DNA from: Shewanella sp. 10N.286.48.A6
Lineage (GTDB): Bacteria > Pseudomonadota > Gammaproteobacteria > Enterobacterales > Shewanellaceae
Direction: 5' to 3'
Length of the DNA: 64,000 bases
Assembly (NCBI RefSeq): GCF_002873135.1
Contig: NZ_MCVI01000001.1
Location: 67,565 to 131,564 of the forward strand
In this document: piece after piece, positions 55,136-63,611 of the stretch
How the letters are laid out: each line of letters opens with the position of its first letter
Position numbering within the stretch: the stretch's first letter is position 1
Position numbers and translations under genes: made by a program
The notes under the pieces: generated by a model
What the model was told of the DNA's origin: nothing
Databases searched by the model: none
What the model saw: only the letters and a program-made list of their open reading frames with translations

Positions 55136-56638
55136 CTACAAACCTTTATCTTCCCATTGCTGCTTTTTACGATAGATAGTCGAAGGGCTTACATCTAATA
55201 AACCCGCGGCTTTTGGAATATTACCGTCACATTGCTCAATAGCGGTTTCAATGGTCATTTTTTCGATTAACCACAATGGCTGTATATCATCATCAACGAC
55301 CTGAGTTTGTTGATTAGGAGCTGTTTCTGTTGTTTTTTGTAGGGCCTGTTGAGCCGCATTTTCAAAGCCTGACTCGCTTGCATAATGCGCCTTTGCCTCT
55401 ACTGGTGCGGCTGAGGTGTTTAAATCTGTCATCGACAATGACACTGCGGTGCTCATTTGCGCAGTCATTTGCGCAGTCATTTGCGCAGGTAACATGGCCA
55501 AAGACACTTCTTCGGCTGTGTTAAGCACTACAATTTGCCTGATCACATTCTGCAGTTGACGCACGTTACCTGGCCATGGGTAATTGACAAAGCAACGTTC
55601 AACTTCGGTAGAGAAACGTTTAAAAGATTTGCCCTCTTCTTTGCTGTATTGCTTCAACAGCTTTTTAGCAATAGACATCACGTCTTTGCCCCTTTGTCTT
55701 AAAGGCGGCAGTTCTATAGGGATAACATGTAAGCGATAATATAAATCTTCCCGAAAGCGTCCTTCTTGCACTTCTTTCCATGGGTCTCGGTTGGTGGCAC
55801 TAATAAAACGCACATCAACTTTTTCTTCTTTAGTGCCGCCTACACGCTGAAATACCCCAGTTTGAATAAAGCGTAGCAATTTACTTTGCAACTCTAAATC
55901 CATTTCACACAGTTCATCAAGAAACAAAGTGCCACCATCAGCACGAGTTGCTGCGCCATCACGATTACTCACAGCGCCAGTAAACGCACCTTTGGTGTGA
56001 CCAAAAATTTCGCTTTCAATTAAATCTTTCGGAATTGAGGCGCAGTTTAAAGCAATAAAAGCTTCTTGTGCTCGTGTTCCTGCTTGATGGATCGCTTGGG
56101 CGCAAACCTCTTTACCTGTGCCACTTTCGCCCATCACAAACACTGACGCTTTACTGTTGGCCACGCAATCAATGGTGTTATATACGGTTTGCATGGCTAA
56201 GGAGTCACCAATAAAGCCATGAAAATTGGTTTTTGGGAGGCTATTTTCATAATTGGTCACAAGTGCCAATAAGTCTTTTTGCTTCAGAGCATTACGCACA
56301 GTAATCGCCAACCTTTTACTATCAAAAGGCTTAACTAGAAAATCAAACGCACCGGCGCGCATGGCATCTACGGCTAAATCAATGGTGCCATAAGCAGTGA
56401 TCATAATGACGGTGATCTGCGGGTAGTCTTGCTGCACTTTGGTCAAAATATCCATTCCCGACATATCCGGCAATTTAATATCTAACACTAATAAGTCTGG
56501 TTGTTTACGGGCAAGTTCTTTTAATGCATCTTCACCAAAATTAACCAAGGTGACTTCGGCGCCTTCGGCACAAAGGTATTCGCTGTACAATGCGCCTAAT
56601 GACATACTATCTTCTACAAGAACGGCACTAAATCCCAT
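55136..56638 (-). CDS. Sigma-54-dependent response regulator (LuxO/SypG type)
   Basis: A 500-residue NtrC-class activator. Receiver domain with D53 in [14 protein letters not shown]+ domain with Walker A GESGTGKE (170-177) and the sigma-54 loop GAFTGA (217-222), and a Fis-type DNA-binding helix at the C terminus ([16 protein letters not shown]). The order and the ALYSEYL start resemble LuxO and SypG, which activate small RNAs or syp polysaccharide genes. A three-fold AQMT repeat lies in the linker before the DNA-binding domain. It is 19 bp downstream of the hybrid kinase, so they form one operon and a phosphorelay pair. Confidence 0.9.
   Translation of the reverse strand: MGFSAVLVEDSMSLGALYSEYLCAEGAEVTLVNFGEDALKELARKQPDLLVLDIKLPDMSGMDILTKVQQDYPQITVIMITAYGTIDLAVDAMRAGAFDFLVKPFDSKRLAITVRNALKQKDLLALVTNYENSLPKTNFHGFIGDSLAMQTVYNTIDCVANSKASVFVMGESGTGKEVCAQAIHQAGTRAQEAFIALNCASIPKDLIESEIFGHTKGAFTGAVSNRDGAATRADGGTLFLDELCEMDLELQSKLLRFIQTGVFQRVGGTKEEKVDVRFISATNRDPWKEVQEGRFREDLYYRLHVIPIELPPLRQRGKDVMSIAKKLLKQYSKEEGKSFKRFSTEVERCFVNYPWPGNVRQLQNVIRQIVVLNTAEEVSLAMLPAQMTAQMTAQMSTAVSLSMTDLNTSAAPVEAKAHYASESGFENAAQQALQKTTETAPNQQTQVVDDDIQPLWLIEKMTIETAIEQCDGNIPKAAGLLDVSPSTIYRKKQQWEDKGL
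55454..55489. repeat. 12-bp tandem repeat in response-regulator linker
   Basis: Three copies of CATTTGCGCAGT (last copy ends GG). They encode the AQMT units and could vary in number by slippage without changing frame. Confidence 0.85.
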
Positions 56639-56657
56639 GGGTAACTTCCTTATTTAA

Positions 56658-59600
56658 TTATTTATGACCGATATCAAATCGTTGCTCAATTAACGTCAAG
56701 CTTTGCTCAGCAACCACAAATATCTGCTCAAATAATGCGGCTAAAGGTTCATCTTCGGTTCTGGCTGCGGCCTCAAGTAAAATGGCTACTTCAGATAACT
56801 TTTGCGCCCCAAAACTGCCTGCACTACTTTTAATGGTATGAACTTGATCTTCAATCTCTGCTCGGCTTCCATTGGCAGTGATGGTTTTTAAAATATCGAT
56901 ACGCATCTTAGTTTCATTATGAAATACCTTCATCATTTTAACTAAGCTTGCTTCACCTACCGCTTTTAGTAACTCATCAAACACCTGCTGATCCAACAAC
57001 ACATCATCAGCTATTGTTTCATTTATGGTTTCAGTTATAGTTTCATGTGTGGTTTCAGCTATTAAGCCATTTGAGGTGTCAGCTAATAGGATTTCATTTA
57101 CCTCAGCTGTTGGCTTAATGTGAGTTTCTTTCTCTGCAGCAATATCACTAACCTCGTCACTAACCTCATGAGTTATTTCCATCGCGTCATTAGCATTGCC
57201 CTTCACCTGAGTTAACCAGTAATTTATCCCAGAGATCAAATCCTGCTTTTTAACCGGCTTACCAATAAACCCAAGCATGCCGGCGTCTTTACATGCTGCA
57301 ACCTCTTCACTGAATACGTTGGCTGACATGGCCAAGATAATTTGATCAGGCTTACTGGCTAAAATTTTACGGCACGCTTCAAGGCCATCCATTTCAGGCA
57401 TACGAATATCCATCAAAATTAAATCAAACTCTTGCTTTAACCCTATCTCTACCGCTTCTACACCGTTATTAGCATAGGTCATGACTGCGCCGCTATTGGT
57501 CAATATCGTACCTGCGACCATTTGGTTTACTGGGCTATCTTCTGCGAGTAATAATTTACAGCCATCAGGCAGGGTTAATTTACTTTCAATGATCTGCTTA
57601 TCACTCTTTTCTACATTACTGGCATTACTGGCATTACTGGCATTACTGGCATTACTGATTAAGCTTAGTAATATCTCTCGGCTTAATGGCTTGCTGACAG
57701 ACTCGACTATGCCTAAGTCAGTACTGCGCGCCTGCACTTGTGTATTCACCCCAGATAACAAAGCCGTGATATAGCCTGTCTTAGTCAAATAGCGATTTGA
57801 TAAGCCCTCTACGCTTTGATGTTCACAGTCTAAAATACAGCTTTCATCGAGCATGATGACATCAAATTGGCCGTTGTTGCTTGATTGACTATCAAGCTCG
57901 CTGAGCTGATGCGCAAAGCATGTCTCGACGCCATATTGGCGGTATTGCTTTTCAATTAACTCACAAAGGGTCATATCGGGGTGAATCACTAACACCCGAG
58001 GCGCTGTTGATAAAGCAATATCAACAGTTGTTATTTCAGCAGGTTCATCAAGTACCACAGTTAATGTAAACTCACTTCCTTGGCCTAGTTGGCTTTGAAC
58101 GCTGAGGTTGCCCCCCATCATTTTAGCCAGTTCAGAACATATGGCTAAGCCTAAGCCTGTACCTGCATAACTGGTGGTATGCGTGTCATGAACCTGAGAA
58201 AACTCTCTAAATAACTTCTGTTGTGATATTTCACTGATCCCAATGCCTTGATCTTTTACCTTACAGCTCAGTTGCACCTTGCCGTTATCGCGGTTGATAA
58301 TCTCAATCTCAACAGCAATACACCCATCGGTTGAAAACTTAATCGCATTATCCACCAGGTTTTGCAGCACTTGCCTAATACGCTGCGCATCTCCGATTAA
58401 AATTTGCGGTACATCTCGGTCAATAACACTGCCAAGATGCACTCCTTTATCATGGGCTTTATGGGACAAAATCTGTAACACTTGCGCGACTAACTTATCA
58501 GGTTGAAACTCTTTAGCTTCCAGTTGCATTTGCCCAGCTTCAATCTTCGAGAAGTCCAAAATATCATTAATGGTACTTAACAAGACTGAGCCCGCTTCTT
58601 TAGCCGCGCGAGCATACATGCGCTGGCCCTTTTCAAGTTGAGAGTCTAAAAGCAAATCAACACTGCCAAGTACGGCATTCAGTGGTGAGCGAATTTCATG
58701 GCTCATAGTGGCTAAAAATCGTGACTTAGCTTCACTGCCCGCCTCTGCTTGCTCTTTGGCTAATCTTAATTCTTCTTCTCTGGATTTTTGCTCTGAAATA
58801 TTGCGTAAAAAAGCGGTGAAGAACATTTCATCACCTAATTGAATGGGGATCACCCGCAATTCAACCGGAAACTCCTCGCCAGCTTTATTATGGGCAGGAA
58901 CTTCGATGCGATTATTCAGCACAGGCCCTTCACCAGTGCGGCGGTGATGCTCCATGCCATTTTTATGGGCACTATGGAAACCTGCGGGAATAATTAAATC
59001 TTCCAGCCTTTCACCTAATGCCTCTTCGCGCTCATAGCCAAACAGTTTGACCGCTGCAGCATTAAACTCAACCACTCTGCCGCTAATATCAATAGAGATT
59101 AACGCATCATGGGTGGCTTCAATGGTTGCCACCAAAATAGATTGAGTTCTGGCAGCGGTTTGTTGCTCTTTTTTAAGTTCGGTTAAATCTTTGATAAAGC
59201 CTAAAAATAGAATCTCACCATCAATTTGCATTTTTGAAATGGTTAGCTCGATAGGAAATAAGCTGCCATCTTTATGCTGCGCTTTTAACTCACGACTGTT
59301 ACCAATAATTTTTGCATCACCCGTTGTAAGATAATGCTTGATATAGCCATCATGCATAAAGCGATCTGCCATCGGCATTAAAATAGACACATTTTCATCA
59401 ATAAGCTGTGCTTTTTCATAGCCAAATAACTTACTGACGGCATTATTCACTTCATTAATCACGCCGTTAACATCAATAATGACAAAGCCATCAGCCGCTG
59501 AATCTAATATGGTATTTAAGCGAACATTGGCACCTTGTAAATCACTGCGTTTTTCATCCAAGTTTTTAAGCATGGCATTAAAGGCGTTAGTCGTATCCGT

Positions 59601-60200
59601 GATATCTTGGGTGCCGGGCTCAACCACTTGCACCCCTGATTCCCCTTCAAGCACCCGCTTTGAGGCATGCTGAATATTAAAAATATGTCTGATGAGCTTA
59701 AGGCCCTGATACCAAGATAAAAATGAAATCAAAATGATCACTAAAATCATTAATGCGCTATATTTCAACGCCACTGCTTCAACGCTATTATCAAATTCAT
59801 CGGTATTAACAAGTACGCTTATTTGAATGCCAGTGCCATTATTAGATACTGCCACCACCTCAACCGTATGCTCTTTTGGGGTCACAGCTTTAATGATCTC
59901 AAACATGCCTTGGCCATTACGCTGAGCCGAATACAATAGCTTATCTGCTTTGGATACTTCGATTGAATCAATATGGCTAATGTGGTGGGCTTCTAAAGAT
60001 TGTTTAAGCAGTAAGATGGACTCGCGGGCCTTATCAGGGTTAATACTATTAGCCACCAGCTGCGCTGCAAGTTGAGCTTGCTGCCTTGCTTCTTGCTGAT
60101 TGGTCTCTTTGATAACAGCTAAACTATTAACAATTAGCATCAGTAATAGTACGACTTGCATTAATCCAATGGCAATTATCGCTTTTAATCTAAATGACAA
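56658..60200 (-). CDS. Hybrid sensor histidine kinase with HPt (SypF/RscS-like)
   Basis: An 1180-residue membrane kinase; TTG start at 60200 with AGGAG seven bases upstream. Order: N-terminal TM, periplasmic sensor (about 30-145), second TM, HAMP-like linker, three PAS domains (about 220-480), HisKA with FLATMSHEIRSPLNAVLG, HATPase (GTGLGLAICSELAKMMGG), a degenerate receiver, a normal receiver (LAEDSPVNQM...LILMDIRMPEMDG) and an HPt domain with VHTIKSSAGSFG. A run of five NAS repeats separates the receivers. It should pass phosphate to the activator at 55136 and so control exopolysaccharide. Confidence 0.92.
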   Translation of the reverse strand: MSFRLKAIIAIGLMQVVLLLMLIVNSLAVIKETNQQEARQQAQLAAQLVANSINPDKARESILLLKQSLEAHHISHIDSIEVSKADKLLYSAQRNGQGMFEIIKAVTPKEHTVEVVAVSNNGTGIQISVLVNTDEFDNSVEAVALKYSALMILVIILISFLSWYQGLKLIRHIFNIQHASKRVLEGESGVQVVEPGTQDITDTTNAFNAMLKNLDEKRSDLQGANVRLNTILDSAADGFVIIDVNGVINEVNNAVSKLFGYEKAQLIDENVSILMPMADRFMHDGYIKHYLTTGDAKIIGNSRELKAQHKDGSLFPIELTISKMQIDGEILFLGFIKDLTELKKEQQTAARTQSILVATIEATHDALISIDISGRVVEFNAAAVKLFGYEREEALGERLEDLIIPAGFHSAHKNGMEHHRRTGEGPVLNNRIEVPAHNKAGEEFPVELRVIPIQLGDEMFFTAFLRNISEQKSREEELRLAKEQAEAGSEAKSRFLATMSHEIRSPLNAVLGSVDLLLDSQLEKGQRMYARAAKEAGSVLLSTINDILDFSKIEAGQMQLEAKEFQPDKLVAQVLQILSHKAHDKGVHLGSVIDRDVPQILIGDAQRIRQVLQNLVDNAIKFSTDGCIAVEIEIINRDNGKVQLSCKVKDQGIGISEISQQKLFREFSQVHDTHTTSYAGTGLGLAICSELAKMMGGNLSVQSQLGQGSEFTLTVVLDEPAEITTVDIALSTAPRVLVIHPDMTLCELIEKQYRQYGVETCFAHQLSELDSQSSNNGQFDVIMLDESCILDCEHQSVEGLSNRYLTKTGYITALLSGVNTQVQARSTDLGIVESVSKPLSREILLSLISNASNASNASNASNVEKSDKQIIESKLTLPDGCKLLLAEDSPVNQMVAGTILTNSGAVMTYANNGVEAVEIGLKQEFDLILMDIRMPEMDGLEACRKILASKPDQIILAMSANVFSEEVAACKDAGMLGFIGKPVKKQDLISGINYWLTQVKGNANDAMEITHEVSDEVSDIAAEKETHIKPTAEVNEILLADTSNGLIAETTHETITETINETIADDVLLDQQVFDELLKAVGEASLVKMMKVFHNETKMRIDILKTITANGSRAEIEDQVHTIKSSAGSFGAQKLSEVAILLEAAARTEDEPLAALFEQIFVVAEQSLTLIEQRFDIGHK
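57614..57658. repeat. 9-bp minisatellite in kinase gene
   Basis: Five tandem copies of CATTACTGG (last one ends GA), coding Asn-Ala-Ser units between two receiver domains. In-frame length changes are possible. Confidence 0.92.
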
Positions 60201-60213
60201 ATTCTTTCTCCTG

Positions 60214-60226
60214 ATGCATTTTGCAA
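60214..60226. promoter_or_regulatory. LuxO-type box near hybrid-kinase start
   Basis: ATGCATTTTGCAA matches TTGCA-W3-TGCAA at all but the first base. It is 14 bp upstream of the kinase start codon and about 190 bp upstream of the sigma-54 promoter at 60401; it may act on either. Confidence 0.5.
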
Positions 60227-60304
60227 ACAGCGCTGTTTAACCCTGTCAAAAATCTATTCCAAAGCAAATGTTTACTACATTATTACTCACTATGAATTAC
60301 CTGT

Positions 60305-60317
60305 TCGCATTTTGCAA
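60305..60317. promoter_or_regulatory. LuxO-type box upstream of receiver-PP2C gene
   Basis: TCGCATTTTGCAA, followed by a reversed partial copy at 60334-60344 (TGAAAATGCAA). Both are 60-100 bp upstream of the sigma-54 promoter, the usual enhancer distance. Confidence 0.55.
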
Positions 60318-60400
60318 AAAATTATTCCCAATCTGAAAATGCAAATAGTAAATCTTACTAGAAAGCTGCTTAACCACCTGATTTTATTATTTAAAAATTA

Positions 60401-60416
60401 TGGAACAGCTTTTGCT
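60401..60416 (+). promoter_or_regulatory. Sigma-54 promoter of receiver-PP2C gene
   Basis: TGGAACAGCTTTTGCT with GG-N10-GC. It matches TGGCAC-N5-TTGCW at 10 of the 11 defined positions, and ATG is 38 bp downstream. Confidence 0.7.
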
Positions 60417-60453
60417 TTAATAAGTTATTAAACAAACTTAATAGAGAATCGCC

Positions 60454-61638
60454 ATGCAAAATGCTAATGCGTCAACGTCGACTATCTCCATCCTGTTAGT
60501 GGAAGACACATTCAGTGAACGCTATTACATTGCCAGTTTAATTCAAAGTTTTCAGCCGGAAAATGTACAGTTTGAGATGGTGCAATGTGAAGATGGCTTA
60601 ACGGCACTGGAGAAGTGCCGTACCCAGCAGTTTGACTTAATTGTCAGCGACTGGCGCATGCCTAGGATGAACGGTGTTGAGCTGTGTAAAAGACTAAAGA
60701 CCAAAACAGATCCCGGTTACTTCTTGCTTTTAACCGGTAACGATCAAACTCAAGACATGATTTATGCTATGGACTCAGGTGCTGATGATTACATTACCAA
60801 ACCTTTTTTGGCCTCAGTATTAAAAGTCAAAATTCAAGCTGCAGTAAGGCTCATTCAAGCAAAAAAGTCGGTACTTGAAAGTAAGCAACAGCTGCAAAGT
60901 TTACTTTCTCAAAAACAGTCTGAACTGACCCAAGCTGCGATTTTGCAGCAATCCTTACTGCCAAAAAATAATTTAGCCTTCAATAATTGGACTATCCGAC
61001 ATTATTTTGAACCCGCAGAGGAACTTGCAGGCGATATTTTGCAATGCTTTGAAATTGATGAACAGTGGATAGGCTTCTATGTTATCGATGTATCGGGTCA
61101 CGGTGCCAGTGCTGCTATGCTCAGTTTTACCCTCGCCCAAGGCTTATCACCCCAAAGGATGAACTGGCAGCAATCGCCAGAAAAGGTCATGAATGCCTTA
61201 AACAATCTCTTTGATGATCCTGGTAATTTGGGCCAGTTTGCCACTGTAATGATAGGTAAAATCAATATAAACACCCATGAATTACAACTGTGTAATGCAG
61301 GTCACCCATTACCATTAATCATTTCTAAACTCGATGTGCAAAGCATCGATGTGCCCACAGGTATGCCAATTGGTATTGATAAACACTGCCAATACCAAAG
61401 TGGTCAATACCAACTTTACCCGGGTGAGCAACTACTGCTGTTTTCAGATGGCGTGTATGAAGTTAATCATCCAAAGTTTGGCATGTTTGGCTTAGAGCGC
61501 TTAAAACAGCGCTGCTTATCAGCTAAAGCCATGCCAGCGGCGAATTTATTGAGTCACTTAAGTTACTTACTCAACCTTTGGCAGCAGTCGCAACCCCAAG
61601 ATGATATGTCACTGCTACTATTTACCGCACCCGATTAA
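60454..61638 (+). CDS. Response regulator with PP2C phosphatase domain (SypE/RsbU-like)
   Basis: A 394-residue protein. Receiver domain (about 10-130) with D66 in LIVSDWRMPRMNG is followed by a coiled-coil linker rich in Gln/Lys (135-165). A PP2C-type phosphatase (about 185-392) comes next, with metal-binding ELAGDILQCF and VIDVSGHGASAAML. It should dephosphorylate a STAS-domain protein under receiver control. In Vibrio SypE the kinase and phosphatase are fused around a central receiver; here the kinase is a separate gene 143 bp downstream. Confidence 0.88.
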   Translation: MQNANASTSTISILLVEDTFSERYYIASLIQSFQPENVQFEMVQCEDGLTALEKCRTQQFDLIVSDWRMPRMNGVELCKRLKTKTDPGYFLLLTGNDQTQDMIYAMDSGADDYITKPFLASVLKVKIQAAVRLIQAKKSVLESKQQLQSLLSQKQSELTQAAILQQSLLPKNNLAFNNWTIRHYFEPAEELAGDILQCFEIDEQWIGFYVIDVSGHGASAAMLSFTLAQGLSPQRMNWQQSPEKVMNALNNLFDDPGNLGQFATVMIGKININTHELQLCNAGHPLPLIISKLDVQSIDVPTGMPIGIDKHCQYQSGQYQLYPGEQLLLFSDGVYEVNHPKFGMFGLERLKQRCLSAKAMPAANLLSHLSYLLNLWQQSQPQDDMSLLLFTAPD

Positions 61639-61781
61639 AAAGTTATAGCAATCATTGTGATGATAACTGTATGCCAATTATTGCTGATTATAGAGTTAGA
61701 TTTAGAACGAAGATAAGCACTTAAATTAACAGCTTATATTTTTGAATTAACCCACAGTGACCCACAGCTTAAGGAGTTAAT

Positions 61782-62174
61782 ATGAATAACACTCAATTGA
61801 ACATAAGCATCAATTCAATGACAGCAGATCAAGTTTATGACGAACTAGAACAGTTTTTGATCAGCAATAAGGTTGAGCCATTACAACGCTTCAAACTCAT
61901 CAGTTGTGCACTCGAAGCCACCAATAATGTGCAACAGCACAGCGCTGATGACGCTGAAGATATTAAGCTGTTATTACAGAAAAACGATAACAAGTTGATT
62001 ATTGATATATTAGATAACTCAAACTTTACCCCACTAGCCCCCCCTAGCACTTGTCCTAACAAACACAAAGCCAACGGCCGCGGCTTATGGATAATGCATC
62101 AATGGATGGATCAGGTGCAGCAACAGGCAACGGTATTAGGCACTCACTTGAGATTAAGTATAAACTTGGGCTAA
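61782..62174 (+). CDS. RsbW-like anti-sigma-type serine kinase (HATPase)
   Basis: A 130-residue protein with a GHKL ATPase fold. The N box is ALEATNNVQQHSADD (about 46-60), the G1 segment LIIDILDNSNFTP, and the lid is followed by ANGRGLWIMHQWMDQVQ. This length and layout agree with RsbW/SpoIIAB-like serine kinases acting on STAS proteins. Ribosome site AAGGAG lies upstream. It is the likely opposing partner of the PP2C protein, with the STAS protein at 63177 as substrate. Confidence 0.83.
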   Translation: MNNTQLNISINSMTADQVYDELEQFLISNKVEPLQRFKLISCALEATNNVQQHSADDAEDIKLLLQKNDNKLIIDILDNSNFTPLAPPSTCPNKHKANGRGLWIMHQWMDQVQQQATVLGTHLRLSINLG

Positions 62175-62300
62175 TGCTTTGGGCGGAATGTAAACCAATA
62201 GCGACACAACTTTTATAAGCATTAGCGATAACAACATAGTTAATCCAGCTTTGCATGGCTAAGGATGCCAATTCGCCGATTTCAACTTACTGAATAATGT

Positions 62301-62639
62301 TCAGTCCATTCGGGTAATAAAGGTTTGCTCGTCATCCACAAAAGCCACAAAGCCGCCGTGATAGATAAATACCCGACCACGCCCCTCAACTATGCAGGCA
62401 AGTTGTGGGTTCAAATCTTCTTCGTTATCCTGACGTTGAAAAGTGCCAGTATCTGTGATTACGCCGCTGAGTGCAGGCAAATATCCATAAGTGCGCTTGG
62501 CTTGATCAATCAGGTTCAATTCGCTGGCGGTTGAGAAGCAAAAGGGGATCGCACCAGCTTCTTCAATAAATAAAGTTTTAAGTTCTTCAAAAGCTGTAAT
62601 CACCAGCCAGTCGATGCCGTTAACATGATGGATAAACAT
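62301..62639 (-). CDS. Hypothetical protein in polysaccharide control locus
   Basis: A 112-residue soluble protein with no signal peptide, membrane segment or motif I can name. Acidic residues dominate (DNEEDLNPQLACIVEGRG). It is transcribed against its neighbours, between the RsbW-like kinase and the STAS operon. Its ribosome site is weak (GAGA). Whether it belongs to the locus is unclear. Confidence 0.5.
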   Translation of the reverse strand: MFIHHVNGIDWLVITAFEELKTLFIEEAGAIPFCFSTASELNLIDQAKRTYGYLPALSGVITDTGTFQRQDNEEDLNPQLACIVEGRGRVFIYHGGFVAFVDDEQTFITRMD

Positions 62640-62881
62640 AGATTTTCTCGGTTATTCTAATGCGGATATTTTATCACTACTAGGAAAGAACCTAGTAGAT
62701 ATTTAGTTGCTAAAGTTATGTCCAGACATTCATAAACCAACTTGAAATACGTCTTTGCCCAAATACAAGTTAGCAAACACTCTATATCAAACAATCCATA
62801 TCAAACCAAAGCCGTTTTATCGAAAATTCATATTATCTGTACTTAGGCTGACCCTTCCCTGCAATATAAACTAAATCAATA

Positions 62882-62894
62882 CTGCGAATTGCAA
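62882..62894. promoter_or_regulatory. Weaker LuxO-type box upstream of the STAS operon
   Basis: CTGCGAATTGCAA has half sites TGCG and TGCAA around three bases. It is a weaker version of the box at 62926 and 44 bp upstream of it. Confidence 0.4.
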
Positions 62895-62925
62895 ATACTA
62901 GGTCGTGAAGTTGTAATCAGTGCTT

Positions 62926-62938
62926 TTGCATTCTGCAA
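62926..62938. promoter_or_regulatory. LuxO-type box upstream of the STAS operon
   Basis: TTGCATTCTGCAA keeps both half sites TTGCA/TGCAA completely. It is 104 bp upstream of the sigma-54 element. Confidence 0.65.
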
Positions 62939-63041
62939 CGACATAGTTTTAAACCGCAATTAAAGCTTAGCAATAAGCAACACACAGCCAGACGACAGCA
63001 AAACAAAACCTCAAACCACTGATTAATAACAACTAAATAAT

Positions 63042-63057
63042 TGGCACGCATCCTGCT
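63042..63057 (+). promoter_or_regulatory. Sigma-54 promoter of the STAS-export operon
   Basis: TGGCACGCATCCTGCT: the -24 box TGGCAC is exact, followed by GG-N10-GC spacing to TGCT. It is about 120 bp before the start codon at 63177. Confidence 0.75.
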
Positions 63058-63176
63058 AACTATAGATTAAGCAGAGGATAAATGATTAATCCACCCATTC
63101 AATTTTAGACGTCATTTATCTCATCACGATTTAGTTAATCAAAGTTAGCGCATCAATAGATGTTTAGGAGCAGGTT

Positions 63177-63572
63177 ATGAAATTTGAAATCAAAGTAGCC
63201 CAACATGCAAGTGTAGTAACATTACCTATCAGAATGTTTATGGCTCATACCCCAACTTACCGAGCGGCACTGGTTGATTATATTGATAGAGGCCATACCC
63301 GCTTAGTTATCGACATGCAGCATTTAGAGTACATCGATTCAAGTGGCTTATCTGTGCTTATCTCCGCCCGTAATCAAGCGCTTAATTATCAAGGCAACAT
63401 CGTATTACTGTCACCTAGTCCTGCGGTACGTTCATTAATTGAATTAACGCGCCTACACCATATTTTTGAGATTTTTGAAACTGAGGCGTTAGCGTTAGAT
63501 TTTTTGCGTCATAGCAGCATTGCTGAACCCTCTGACTTTGATGAACAAATCATCTCAGAGTTAGCAAGCTAA
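63177..63572 (+). CDS. STAS-domain protein (SypA-like anti-sigma antagonist type)
   Basis: A 131-residue single STAS domain. The phosphorylatable serine is expected in LEYIDSSGLSVLISARNQA (about residues 50-68), as in SpoIIAA/RsbV. In V. fischeri, SypA with the same fold controls polysaccharide output and is switched by SypE. Here the RsbW-like kinase and PP2C protein upstream would do so. Ribosome site AGGAGCAGGTT. It is the first gene of an operon continuing with a Wza-like lipoprotein. Confidence 0.88.
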   Translation: MKFEIKVAQHASVVTLPIRMFMAHTPTYRAALVDYIDRGHTRLVIDMQHLEYIDSSGLSVLISARNQALNYQGNIVLLSPSPAVRSLIELTRLHHIFEIFETEALALDFLRHSSIAEPSDFDEQIISELAS

Positions 63573-63611
63573 GCAGGAACCACTAGATCACGGACGTAAA
63601 GGGGAACAGAA

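Larger units (their letters stand above)
62640..63176. other. Control region upstream of the STAS-export operon
   Basis: About 540 bp. It holds a near-perfect LuxO-type box, a weaker one, and a perfect-spacing sigma-54 promoter. No gene is supported. Confidence 0.6.
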
